A stretch of DNA of 34,081 bases, taken from assembly GCA_945932315.1 (NCBI GenBank), contig CAMEPU010000004.1, positions 1-34,081 of the forward strand, in the 5' to 3' direction. Below are positions 24,627-32,482 of the stretch, in pieces. The translations under genes were made by a program, and so were the position numbers. Each line of letters begins with the position of its first letter. Position 1 is the first letter of the stretch. The notes below the pieces were generated by a model that made no database searches, was not told the DNA's origin, and saw only the letters and a program-made list of their open reading frames with translations. The DNA is from an uncultured Clostridia bacterium. GTDB taxonomy: Bacteria; Bacillota; Clostridia; Oscillospirales; Butyricicoccaceae.

Positions 24627-27044
24627 TCAGCGCATTTCAATGCCCATCTTGAACTTGAGGTTGGAAAGGATCTTCTTGAACGCGCGTTCGGCGGCTTCGG
24701 GGCTGAGCTCCTTCTCACTGTCGTGCAGCTCGATGGAGAACGCCATGCTCTTCTTGCCCTCGCCCAGATTCTTGCCGCGGTAGACGTCGAACAGGCTGAC
24801 CGCGCGGACGAGCGGGCTCGCGCCGCGGATGGTGTTTTCGATGTCGCCGCAGGCGGTCGCTTCGTCGCAGACGAGCGCGAGGTCGCGCTTGACGGGTGCG
24901 AACGGAGACATGGGCTTGTAGCGGTAGCTCGCGGAGAAGTTGGCGGCCAGCGCCGCGTAATCGAGCTCGGCGAGATAGATATTCTGGCTGTTCTTCTCGT
25001 CCTTGGCGATCTTGAGCTCGCCGGTGATCTCATTCGCCAGCTTGCCGAATACGCCAATCTGTACGCCGTTGCAGAGCACATTGGCCGAGATGCCGGGGTG
25101 CAGATAGGGCACGGCCGCGCGCTCGTAGGTGAACTGCAGGTCGAAGCTGGCTGCGATGGCTTCCATCGCGCCCTTCATGGTGAAGAAGTTTTCCTCCGGG
25201 CCAAACGCGCCGACGGCCAGGGTCAGGCGCTCGTCGGGAGCGGCGGTCAGCGGCAGGGATTCGGGACGGTAGACGTTGGACAGCTCGAACAGACGGCCCT
25301 CGTTGTTGCCCTTCTTGAGGTTGTCGACGATGACGTTCAGCATGCTGGGCACCAGCGTGGTGCGCATGATGGACAGGTTCTCACTGATCGGGTTCAGAAT
25401 GCGGATGGCGCGTCGCTCGGGCGCGTCCTGCGGGAAGTGCATCATGTCGAGGTCGCTGACCGCGTAGAACGCGAGCGTGCTCGCCTCGTAGAAGCCCTGA
25501 CCGGCCAGCAGACGCTTGAGCTTGAGCTGGTTCTTCTGATCGACCGTCATGCCGCCGTTGGTGACAGCCGCCGACTGCAGGAAGGTGGGCACGATGTGAT
25601 CATAGCCATACTCGCGGATGACCTCTTCGGCCAGATCGGGGAAGCCCTCCACGTCGTCGCGGTAGCGGGGCACGCTGACCTCCCAGATCGGGGAATCGGC
25701 GTTGACGCCGAAGTCCAGACGGGTCAGGATATCGCGGATGACGTCCTCGGACACCTCGATGCCGAGCACGCTGTTGATCTGGGCGGGCATGACGCGGATG
25801 ACCTTGCGCGCCTGATTGGGGTTGGCCGCGCAGTCGAAGCAGGTGGGGGTGATGTCGCCGCAGTCCAGCTCCTGGATCAGATGGAGCGCGCGCTTGAGGC
25901 CGAGCTCGGTGCTGTACTGGTCGACGCCCTTCTCATAGCGGGCGCTCGAGTCGCTGCTCTGGCCGAGCGCGCGGCTGGTCTTGCGGATCGAATCGCGGGC
26001 GAAGGTGGCGCATTCGAACAGCAGCTCGGTGGTGTCGCTCTCGATCTCACTGTTGAGACCGCCCATGATGCCGGCCAGCGCGACCGGCTTCTCGGCGTCG
26101 CAAATGACCAGATTGTTGGGGTTCAGGGTGAACTCCTTCTCGTCCAGCGTGGTGATCTGCTCGCCCTCAGCGGCGCGGCGGACGATGATGCTGCGGCCTG
26201 CGACATGGGACAGGTCGAAGGCGTGCATGGGCTGGCCGATCTCGATCAGGGTGTGGTTCGTGATGTCGACGACGTTGTTGATCGAGCGCAGGCCGGCCAG
26301 CGCCAGATGGCGGCGCATCCAGCGCGGGCTCTCGCCCGGATGGATGTTGCGGACATAGTGCGCGAGGTAGCGCGGGCAGAGGTCGGGCGCTTCGACGCGG
26401 ACGTGGATGGTCGGGTCGGGCTCGGCCGGGCAGGTGAAATCGGTCGCGGGCATCTTGAGCGGCTTGTTCAGCAGCGCGGCGACCTCGCGGGCGATGCCCA
26501 GAATGCTCTGGCAGTCGGGGCGGTTCGCGGTGATCGAGATGTCGAAGATATAGTCGTTGAGACCGACGACCTCGCAGATGTCGCGGCCGGGGACCGCGTT
26601 CGGATCGCCGTTCATGATGAGCAGGCCGTAGACCTCGGAACCCGGATACCAGTCGTCGTTGAGGCCGAGCTCGGCGCCCGAGCACATCATGCCGTTCGAC
26701 AGGACGCCCTGCATCTTGCGCGCCTTGATGGTGATGCCGCCGGGCAGGGTGGAGTTGTCGAGCGCGACCGGAACGAGCGCGCCGACGAAGATGTTGGGCG
26801 CGCCGGTGGTGATGGCCAGATCCTCGCCGTACTCGCCGCAGTTGACGCGGCAGAGGTGCAGGTGGTCGGTGCCCTCCTGCTTCTCCATGTGGGTGATCTC
26901 GCCGACGACGACCCGGCTGATCTCAGCCGAGAGGTCGATCAGCTCTTCTACTTCAAAACCGCAGCCGAAGAGCTTCTCTTCCAGCTCCTGCGGGGTGATG
27001 TCGATATCGACAAATTCTTTCAGCCAACTGAATGGTACTTTCAT
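24627..27044 (-). CDS. pheT: phenylalanyl-tRNA synthetase beta subunit
   Basis: An 805-residue subunit of the alpha2-beta2 PheRS. The N-terminal EMAP-like tRNA-binding domain is at about residues 40-150 (VVVGEITHMEKQEGTDHLHLCRVNCGE). Then come the B3/B4 editing region (about 210-390), the B5 domain (about 400-475), the catalytic-like core, and the C-terminal FDX-ACB anticodon-binding domain (YKPMSPFAPVKRDLALVCDEATACGDIENTIRGAS...). The length is normal. It starts 19 bases after pheS, with AAGGAGG upstream. The two genes are controlled together by the T-box leader. Confidence 0.97.
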   Translation of the reverse strand: MKVPFSWLKEFVDIDITPQELEEKLFGCGFEVEELIDLSAEISRVVVGEITHMEKQEGTDHLHLCRVNCGEYGEDLAITTGAPNIFVGALVPVALDNSTLPGGITIKARKMQGVLSNGMMCSGAELGLNDDWYPGSEVYGLLIMNGDPNAVPGRDICEVVGLNDYIFDISITANRPDCQSILGIAREVAALLNKPLKMPATDFTCPAEPDPTIHVRVEAPDLCPRYLAHYVRNIHPGESPRWMRRHLALAGLRSINNVVDITNHTLIEIGQPMHAFDLSHVAGRSIIVRRAAEGEQITTLDEKEFTLNPNNLVICDAEKPVALAGIMGGLNSEIESDTTELLFECATFARDSIRKTSRALGQSSDSSARYEKGVDQYSTELGLKRALHLIQELDCGDITPTCFDCAANPNQARKVIRVMPAQINSVLGIEVSEDVIRDILTRLDFGVNADSPIWEVSVPRYRDDVEGFPDLAEEVIREYGYDHIVPTFLQSAAVTNGGMTVDQKNQLKLKRLLAGQGFYEASTLAFYAVSDLDMMHFPQDAPERRAIRILNPISENLSIMRTTLVPSMLNVIVDNLKKGNNEGRLFELSNVYRPESLPLTAAPDERLTLAVGAFGPEENFFTMKGAMEAIAASFDLQFTYERAAVPYLHPGISANVLCNGVQIGVFGKLANEITGELKIAKDEKNSQNIYLAELDYAALAANFSASYRYKPMSPFAPVKRDLALVCDEATACGDIENTIRGASPLVRAVSLFDVYRGKNLGEGKKSMAFSIELHDSEKELSPEAAERAFKKILSNLKFKMGIEMR

Positions 27045-27063
27045 GTGTGTGTCCTCCTTACTC

Positions 27064-28080
27064 CTAGAACTGCTTGAGGAACCGCAGATCGTTTTCGAAC
27101 AGCAGACCCATGTTGTTGATGCCGTATTTCAGCATGGCGATGCGCTCGATGCCGATGCCGAAGGCGAAGCCCGAGTAAACGTCGGGGTCGATGTTGCAGT
27201 TTTCCAGAACCCGGCGGTTGACAACGCCGCCGCCCAGAATTTCGATCCAGCCGGTGCCCTTGCACAGGCTGCAGCCCTTGCCGCCGCACTCAAAGCAGCT
27301 CACGTCGACCTCGACCGAGGGCTCGGTGAAGGGGAAGTAGGACGGGCGCAGGCGGGTGCGGGTCTCGGAGCCGAACAGGGACTGCACGAAGCTGTCCAGC
27401 ATGCCCTGCAGATCGCAGAGGGTGATGCCCTTGTCGACGACCAGACCCTCCATCTGATGGAACATGGGGGAGTGGGTGGCGTCCGAGTCGGAGCGGAAGA
27501 CGCGGCCGGGCACGAGCACCTTGATCGGCAGCTCGCCGCGATCCATGACGCGGATCTGGCCGGGGGAGGTGTGGGTGCGGAGCAGCAGCTCGTCGCTCAG
27601 GTAGAAGGTGTCCTGCATATCGCGCGCCGGATGGTTCTTGGGCACGTTCAGGCGGGTGAAGTTGTGGTCGTCGTCCTCGATCTCGGGGCCTTCGAAGATC
27701 TCGAAGCCCATGCCGGCGAACACGTCGATGATCTGGTTCTTGACCAGGGTGATCGGGTGCAGGCCGCCCATCGCGCGGGTCTTGGCGGGCATGGTGATGT
27801 CGACAGCCTCGGCGGCGTTGCGCGCGGCCAGTTCGGCGGCCTGAATGCGGGCGGCGGCCTCGTCGTACTGCGCCTGCACCTGCCCCTTGAACTCGTTGAT
27901 GATCTTGCCCATCGCGGGGCGCTGGTCGGCGGCCACATTCTTGAGTCCCTTCATCAGCGCGGGCACCTTGCCGTTCTTGCTCAGATACTCCTGCCAGAAG
28001 GAGGCGAGCGTTTCCTTGCTCGTCACGCCGGCCAGATCGGCCTTGACGCGTTCAGCAAGCTCGTTGATCACGTTTTGCAT
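27064..28080 (-). CDS. pheS: phenylalanyl-tRNA synthetase alpha subunit
   Basis: A 338-residue catalytic subunit of PheRS. The N-terminal coiled coil (about 1-85) binds tRNA. The class II core shows [91 protein letters not shown] and the C-terminal [18 protein letters not shown] (motif 3). ATG 28080 is chosen because AAAGGAG lies upstream at normal distance; the ORF-track start at 28137 lies next to the T-box terminator. It is the first gene of pheST. Confidence 0.97.
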   Translation of the reverse strand: MQNVINELAERVKADLAGVTSKETLASFWQEYLSKNGKVPALMKGLKNVAADQRPAMGKIINEFKGQVQAQYDEAAARIQAAELAARNAAEAVDITMPAKTRAMGGLHPITLVKNQIIDVFAGMGFEIFEGPEIEDDDHNFTRLNVPKNHPARDMQDTFYLSDELLLRTHTSPGQIRVMDRGELPIKVLVPGRVFRSDSDATHSPMFHQMEGLVVDKGITLCDLQGMLDSFVQSLFGSETRTRLRPSYFPFTEPSVEVDVSCFECGGKGCSLCKGTGWIEILGGGVVNRRVLENCNIDPDVYSGFAFGIGIERIAMLKYGINNMGLLFENDLRFLKQF

Positions 28081-28139
28081 AATGTTCTCCTTTCGGATTT
28101 TGAAATCATTTTGGATGCGGGGCGGGAGGCATGACAATC

Positions 28140-28408
28140 AAAAAGCCCCGCCCCTGAAAAACAGGGACGGGGCACAAAGCCTCGCGGTACCACCCGGATT
28201 CCGCAGAAAAACGGTTCTGCGGCACTCATAGACGCGATAACGGGGCGTGAAGCCGTTCCACACTACTGGGCGGGGTCGCCGTTGGCATGGACCACTCGGA
28301 AGGGAACTTCCGCGCCGCTGCGCTGCGGAGTCCTTTCAGCCGGTGAAACCCCTCTCTTTCGCGTTGCCTGCGGTGCGTACTTTCTTCGTCAAGGTGTTTT
28401 GCATTCTA
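28140..28408 (-). promoter_or_regulatory. T-box leader (phenylalanine) controlling pheST
   Basis: Read on the minus strand, the conserved T-box GGGTGGTACCGCG sits at 28195-28183. It is followed by a strong terminator: GCCCCGTCCCTG-TTTTT-CAGGGGCGGGGC-TTTTT (28173-28140). In stem I, the loop strand GGAAG-TTC-CC carries a GAA then a TTC triplet at 28306-28304, opposite an AGTA motif, so the specifier is the Phe codon UUC. Uncharged tRNA-Phe should stabilise the antiterminator and turn on pheST. Confidence 0.93.
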
Positions 28409-28414
28409 GATGCC

Positions 28415-28443
28415 ATTTTAACACATTGTTTAAGCCATTGCAA
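28415..28443 (-). promoter_or_regulatory. sigma-A promoter of the pheST T-box transcript
   Basis: Read on the minus strand: TTGCAA (28443-28438), 17 bases, TAAAAT (28420-28415) with a TGT extension. No terminator separates it from the HAD gene upstream (stop at 28458), so read-through from dapF-HAD is possible. Confidence 0.75.
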
Positions 28444-28457
28444 GCGGGAATGATGAA

Positions 28458-29129
28458 TTATTTGGAATCAAAGGCGCGGATGACGGCGGGGAGGCAGGCG
28501 ACGGACGGGCAGATCGCGTCCGCGCCCGCTTTTTCGAGCTCTTCGCGGCTGCCGAAGCCGTAAAGCACGCCGACGCACGGGATGCCGAAGGCGTGCGCGC
28601 CCTCGACGTCGTACTTCCGGTCGCCGATCATCAGCATCGCGCCGCGCGCGTCCCCGCCCAGCCGGTCGAGCAGAGACTGGATGACCTGTTCCTTAGTCGA
28701 GACCTTACCGTCCATCGTCGCGCCGCAGATCTCGTCGAAGCAGTCGGCCAGCCCGAAGTGCTCCAGAATGCGGGTCGAGAAGGTGGTCGGCTTGGAGGTC
28801 GCGACCGAGAGGTGATAGCCGTCCGCGCGCAGCTCGTCGAGCGCGGCGCGGATTCCCTCGTAGGGGCGGTTTTCAAACAGGCCGACCTCGGCGTAGCGGG
28901 CGCGGTAGGCCGCCGTGCAGGCGCGGGCGGTCTCAACGTCGACGCCGTGGTTCGCCATGAAGCCGTCGACGAGCGGCGGGCCGATGTAGGGCAGCAGGGA
29001 CTGCAGATCGTCGACCTCGATGCCGCAGACAGTGCGGAGCGCGTGGGCGACGCACTTGGTGATGCCTTCGCTCGAGTCGGTCAGCGTGCCGTCGAGGTCG
29101 AAGAGCACATAGCGAATGGAATGGCTCAT
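28458..29129 (-). CDS. HAD-superfamily phosphatase (Gph-like)
   Basis: A 223-residue HAD-IA hydrolase. Motif I is FDLDGTLTDSSEG, motif II is VATSKPT, the Lys is in KVSTKEQVI and motif III is MIGDRKYDVEGA. The helical cap lies at about 15-85. The pattern (YIGPPL, FENRPYEGI) is that of Clostridial phosphoglycolate phosphatase-like proteins; the true substrate is unknown. Its ATG overlaps the dapF stop by four bases (ATGA), giving a coupled dapF-HAD operon. Confidence 0.88.
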   Translation of the reverse strand: MSHSIRYVLFDLDGTLTDSSEGITKCVAHALRTVCGIEVDDLQSLLPYIGPPLVDGFMANHGVDVETARACTAAYRARYAEVGLFENRPYEGIRAALDELRADGYHLSVATSKPTTFSTRILEHFGLADCFDEICGATMDGKVSTKEQVIQSLLDRLGGDARGAMLMIGDRKYDVEGAHAFGIPCVGVLYGFGSREELEKAGADAICPSVACLPAVIRAFDSK

Positions 29130-29971
29130 TTGCAGACGACCCCTTCAAAGACATTGGCCGCCGGGCCGGTCATGTAGACCGCATCCTCGGCGTATTCGAT
29201 GGTCAGATCGCCGCCGCGCAGGTGGAGCAGGATGGGCTTCGACCGGTCGCACAGGCCGCAGAGGACGGACGCGACCGCGGACGCACACGCGCCCGTGCCG
29301 CACGCCCAGGTCTCGCCGCTGCCGCGCTCCCAGACGCGCATCTTGAGCTCGTTCTCGCCGACGACGTTGAGAAACTCGGTGTTGACGCGCTCGGGGAAGG
29401 CCGGATGATGTTCAAACTTGGGCCCCAGCTTCTCGAGATCGAGGGAATCGACGTCCTCCTTGAGGAAGGTGACGCAGTGCGGGTTGCCCATCGAGACGGC
29501 GGTGACCCGGTAGAGCTTTTCATCGATGATGAGGGGGACGCGGACGGCCGGATTCTCGTCGAAGCGCGCCGGGATCTGTGCGGGCTCGAGAATGGGCGCG
29601 CCCATGTTGACCCGCACGCCGGTGACCGCGCCGTTTTCGACGGTCAGGCGCAGGGTCTTGACGCCACTCAGCGTGTCGACCGTGATCTCGGTGCGGCCGC
29701 CGACCAGACCGTGCTCATAGAGGTACTTGCCGACGCAGCGGATGCCGTTGCCGCACATTTTGCCCTCGGAGCCGTCGGCGTTGAACATGCGCATGCGCGC
29801 GTCCGCCTTGTCAGAGGGGCAGATGAGGATGATGCCGTCGCTGCCGACGCCGAAGTGAATGTCGCTCAGCTCGACCGCCAGGGCGGCCGGGTCGTCGATC
29901 TGCTGTTCAAAGCAGTTAAAATACAGGTAGCAGTTGCCGCAGCCGTGCATTTTTGTAAATTTCAGATTCAT
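29126..29971 (-). CDS. dapF: diaminopimelate epimerase
   Basis: A 281-residue enzyme that converts LL- to meso-diaminopimelate for lysine and peptidoglycan synthesis. The two catalytic cysteines are present: Cys73 in MCGNGIRC and Cys224 in WACGTGACA. Other blocks are FNADGSEGK, MGNPHCVTF and NTEFLNV. The N-terminal motif reads MHGCGNCYLYFN, where most family members have GND; Cys14 in place of Asp is unusual but next to, not in, the catalytic pair. GGAGC lies eight bases upstream. It is first in an operon with the HAD gene. Confidence 0.96.
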   Translation of the reverse strand: MNLKFTKMHGCGNCYLYFNCFEQQIDDPAALAVELSDIHFGVGSDGIILICPSDKADARMRMFNADGSEGKMCGNGIRCVGKYLYEHGLVGGRTEITVDTLSGVKTLRLTVENGAVTGVRVNMGAPILEPAQIPARFDENPAVRVPLIIDEKLYRVTAVSMGNPHCVTFLKEDVDSLDLEKLGPKFEHHPAFPERVNTEFLNVVGENELKMRVWERGSGETWACGTGACASAVASVLCGLCDRSKPILLHLRGGDLTIEYAEDAVYMTGPAANVFEGVVCK

Positions 29972-29999
29972 CGTGCATGCTCCTTTTCAGGAAATTAAG

Positions 30000-30034
30000 A
30001 AGACAGGGCGCGGGGCGGGCCCGTGTCCTGTCTT
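30000..30034 (-). terminator. possible terminator hairpin of the glnA-ANTAR operon
   Basis: AAGACAGG (30000-30007) and CCTGTCTT (30027-30034) form an 8-bp stem around a GC-rich inner part. The minus-strand tail TCTTCTTAATTT is a poor U-tract. It overlaps the likely dapF start point, so one of the two calls may be wrong. Confidence 0.35.
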
Positions 30035-30036
30035 TC

Positions 30037-30065
30037 ATCATAGCATATTTTGGCGCGCCCTGCAA
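30037..30065 (-). promoter_or_regulatory. probable promoter of dapF-HAD
   Basis: Read on the minus strand: TTGCAG (30065-30060), 17 bases, TATGAT (30042-30037) with a TGC extension. Confidence 0.5.
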
Positions 30066-30110
30066 AACCCTGCGCAAACTTTCAGAGGATTTCGAGGAAA
30101 ATCATACGAT

Positions 30111-30677
30111 TTAATAGCTTTGCAGGATGTCGTTCGCGATCTCGCGCCGGGTCGTGCGGCGGTTCATCGCCTGTTTTTCGATGTACGCGTGCGCGTCAGG
30201 CTCGGTCATGCCCCGGCACTCGATCAGAATGCACTTGGCGCGCCCGACCACCTTCTCGTCCTCGAGCTTCATGCGCAGGCGGGCGTTTTCGGCGGTGATC
30301 GCGTGCATCCGGTTCTGGGAGGCGTTCATCCAGCGCAGCGCCTGCAGCAGCAGCTCGGTGCTGAGCGGCTTGGACAGGACGAAGATGCCCGCCGGGTCGG
30401 CTTTGACCATCGCCTGATCGAGAATTTCGCTTTTCACCAGCAGGATGACGCCCAAGCCCGCGCGGTCGGCGAGGTCGAGCGCAAAGTCCATGCCGAATTC
30501 ATCCCCGAGCGGCGTGTTGACGAGTACGAGGTCGTAATCCTGCGTGACCTGGGCGCGGCGGGCGGCCATCGCGCCGATGACACAGGTGACCTCGAGCGGC
30601 AGGGCGGCGGAACGGATGAACCGCTCGAGCGCGTTGTTTGCCTTTTCAGTTGCCGAAACGAGCAGCAGACGGTTCAA
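30111..30677 (-). CDS. ANTAR-domain RNA-binding antiterminator with degenerate receiver domain
   Basis: A 188-residue protein. The C-terminal ANTAR domain spans about residues 130-186 (KLEDEKVVGRAKCILIECRGMTEPDAHAYIEKQAMNRRTTRREIANDIL); such domains bind paired hexaloop RNA hairpins and prevent termination. The N-terminal part folds like a response-regulator receiver but lacks its key residues: the acidic pair is replaced (LLLVSATE) and the phosphoacceptor position reads LVLVNTPL, so Asp is missing. The Lys of FVLSKPL remains. Control is therefore probably not by phosphorylation. The start is TTG 30677 with GGAGG six bases upstream. It lies 47 bases behind glnA in the same direction, and the glnA leader contains an ANTAR-type hairpin. 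Confidence 0.87.
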   Translation of the reverse strand: MNRLLLVSATEKANNALERFIRSAALPLEVTCVIGAMAARRAQVTQDYDLVLVNTPLGDEFGMDFALDLADRAGLGVILLVKSEILDQAMVKADPAGIFVLSKPLSTELLLQALRWMNASQNRMHAITAENARLRMKLEDEKVVGRAKCILIECRGMTEPDAHAYIEKQAMNRRTTRREIANDILQSY

Positions 30678-30724
30678 TTCTTTCCTCCCCCTTTCGGAAA
30701 AAATAGATGCTGTTCAAGCGGCGG

Positions 30725-32041
30725 TCAGAAACGGATGAAGTACATCTCGCGTTCGGTAGCGTGCAGATCGTCCGCGGCGCGGCAGCGCTCCCACTCGGCG
30801 CGCTTGGCGTCCAGATAGCTGCGCAGCGTGCGCTCGGGCAGAATGCGCCGCAGGAACTCGCTGTCCTCAGCCACTTGGAGCGCTTCGCCCAGATCGGCGG
30901 GCAGCTGGGAATAGCGGAGAGCGGCGTCCTCTTCCTCGACAAAGAGGTTCCGGTTGCACGGCGGATCGAGCTGCCGCTTCTCCAGCAGGCCTTCGATGCC
31001 GGCCTCCATCAGCAGGGCAAAGGCCAGATAGGGGTTGATCGCGCCGTCGGGCGAGCGGAGCTCCATGCGGCGCATCGCGCCCGAAGCCGCCGGAATGCGG
31101 ATGAGCGGGGAACGGTTCTGGTGGGACCAGGTGATGAAACGGGGCGCTTCGAATTCGCCGAAGCGGTCGTAGGAATTGGTCAGCGGGTTGAGGAAGATCG
31201 AAATCTCCCGCGCGCGGCTCAGGATGCCCGCGATGAACGCGTCGATCTCGGAGCCGGGCTGGCCAAAGCGGCCGAACACATTCTCGCCGTCCCGGAACAG
31301 GGACAGGTTGATGTGCAGGCCGCTGCCCGGCCGCCCATCGAGCGGCTTGGGCAGGAAGGACGCGAACAGGCCGTTCGAGGCCGCGGCCGTCTTGACGACC
31401 CATTTGTAGGTGGTCAGGTTGTCGGCCGCGCGCAGCGGATTGGAATACTTGAAGTCGATCTCGTGCTGGCCGGGGCCCTGCTCGTGGTGGGAGGCCTCGG
31501 GCTGAATGCCCATCTCCTCGAGCGTCAGGCAGATCTGGCGGCGGACATTCTCGCCCCGGTCGAGCGGCGCGATATCGAAGTATCCGGCCCGGTCATGGGG
31601 CGACAGCGTGGGATTGCCGGATTCGTCGAGCTCGAACAGATAGAATTCGCTCTCGGGGCCGACCGTGCATTCCAGATTGAGCTGGCGCAGACGGCGGACG
31701 GCCTGCCGCAGGATGTAGCGGCCGTCGCCCTCAAAGGGCTTGCCGTCGGGATACCGGATGTCGCAGTAGAAGCGGACGACCCGGCCGTGGGACGGCCGCC
31801 AGGGCAGGATGGACAGCGTGGTCGGATCGGGATAGAGCAGCAGGTCGGAGGACTCGATGTTCATAAACCCCGAAAATGCGGACGCGTCGAAGCTGATGCC
31901 CTCGCTGAACGCGCGGTCGAGCTCGCTGGGCATGATCGAAATATTTTTCTGGATGCCGAAGATATCGCAGAAGGCCAGACGAATAAACTTTACGTCGTTC
32001 TCCTCGATATATTCGAGCACGTCGGAAATTGAAGCAGTCAT
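30725..32041 (-). CDS. glnA: glutamine synthetase type I
   Basis: A 438-residue cytoplasmic enzyme joining ammonia to glutamate with ATP. The N-terminal beta-grasp domain (about 1-95) has FIRLAFCDIFGIQKNISI. The catalytic domain has GPESEFYLF, HHEQGPGQHEIDF, GRPGSGLHINLSL, NRSPLIRIP and ELRSPDGAINPYLAFA. Its length and lack of the adenylylation insert mark the GSI-alpha group of Firmicutes. The position matching B. subtilis Arg62, used in glutamine feedback inhibition as I recall, is Asn in GFMNIESSDL. GGAGG lies upstream of ATG 32041. It is followed by the ANTAR gene and preceded by an attenuator leader. Confidence 0.95.
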   Translation of the reverse strand: MTASISDVLEYIEENDVKFIRLAFCDIFGIQKNISIMPSELDRAFSEGISFDASAFSGFMNIESSDLLLYPDPTTLSILPWRPSHGRVVRFYCDIRYPDGKPFEGDGRYILRQAVRRLRQLNLECTVGPESEFYLFELDESGNPTLSPHDRAGYFDIAPLDRGENVRRQICLTLEEMGIQPEASHHEQGPGQHEIDFKYSNPLRAADNLTTYKWVVKTAAASNGLFASFLPKPLDGRPGSGLHINLSLFRDGENVFGRFGQPGSEIDAFIAGILSRAREISIFLNPLTNSYDRFGEFEAPRFITWSHQNRSPLIRIPAASGAMRRMELRSPDGAINPYLAFALLMEAGIEGLLEKRQLDPPCNRNLFVEEEDAALRYSQLPADLGEALQVAEDSEFLRRILPERTLRSYLDAKRAEWERCRAADDLHATEREMYFIRF

Positions 32042-32103
32042 AGGAAAAAATCCTCCACCCGAATATTCTTGTTCTGGGTTTCCGGCTGCGCCGGTACAAA
32101 ATT

Positions 32104-32133
32104 ATCATACGCGGGGAACGGGGCCGCCGTCAA
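32104..32133 (-). promoter_or_regulatory. possible second, attenuator-free glnA promoter
   Basis: Read on the minus strand: TTGACG (32133-32128), 18 bases, TATGAT (32109-32104). It lies downstream of the leader terminator, so a transcript from here would escape ANTAR control. Confidence 0.5.
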
Positions 32134-32139
32134 GCCCGC

Positions 32140-32226
32140 AAAAAACGAAAAAACGCCCATCAATACCCGCATTCGCGCCGCGCCCTTTGCGCGCCGCCGC
32201 CGGTCTTGATGAACGCCCTTGTTCAT
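32140..32226 (-). promoter_or_regulatory. glnA leader: ANTAR-type hairpin and mutually exclusive terminator
   Basis: Read on the minus strand, ATGAAC-AAGGGC-GTTCAT (32226-32209) is a hairpin with a six-base loop having A at position 1 and G at 4. The segment CGTTCATCAA (32215-32206) also pairs with TTGATGGGCG (32163-32154) in a 10-bp helix with two G-U pairs. That helix is followed by T6-CG-T6 (32153-32140), an intrinsic terminator. A GC-rich hairpin CGCGC-AAAGG-GCGCG (32193-32179) lies between; it could be the second ANTAR hairpin, but by my folding its loop has five bases, not six. Confidence 0.65.
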
Positions 32227-32232
32227 AACCAT

Positions 32233-32261
32233 ATTGTAGGCGAAAGAAAATAAAAGGTCAA
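32233..32261 (-). promoter_or_regulatory. main sigma-A promoter of glnA
   Basis: Read on the minus strand: TTGACC (32261-32256), 17 bases, TACAAT (32238-32233). The start near 32226 coincides with the 5' end of the ANTAR-type hairpin. Confidence 0.85.
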
Positions 32262-32383
32262 GAGCATCAAACCTTAAAAAATTACATTTCTACAAGTTGC
32301 ACAGAATCGCAGGAAGGAAAGCGGAGACTTTCGTGGATTGCTTCAAAAGCGCCTGAAACTTATCAAAATAATCTTTTTCCGGC

Positions 32384-32412
32384 TGGACAACGCTTTTTTG
32401 GAAGATTATAAT
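32384..32412 (+). promoter_or_regulatory. sigma-A promoter of the type III glutamine synthetase gene
   Basis: TGGACA (32384-32389), 17 bases, TATAAT (32407-32412). The leader of about 63 bases has a small GCCGC-GTCG-GCGGC hairpin without U-tract. The stretch between this and the glnA promoter (32262-32383) shows no gene. Confidence 0.85.
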
Positions 32413-32482
32413 TGAAAAGAATAAAGTTTGAGCCCCGGCCGCGTCGGCGGCGTGGGAATGCTTGCAGGAGGGAAGAACGGAT

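Noticed and set aside
24609-27077. 822-residue plus-strand ORF opposite pheT
   Set aside because: Same artefact. The minus strand encodes PheT with a ribosome site, operon partner and terminator.
32038-32232. 64-residue minus-strand ORF whose stop overlaps the glnA start (ATGA)
   Set aside because: It has no ribosome site, its first ATG lies upstream of the predicted transcription start, and it runs through the attenuator structure. The overlap is probably chance, though a leaderless start at 32226 cannot be excluded.
32317-32332. GAAAG-CGGAGA-CTTTC hairpin upstream of glnN as an ANTAR site
   Set aside because: The loop has six bases but C at position 1 and A at 4, and it lies upstream of the glnN promoter, so it would not be in that transcript.
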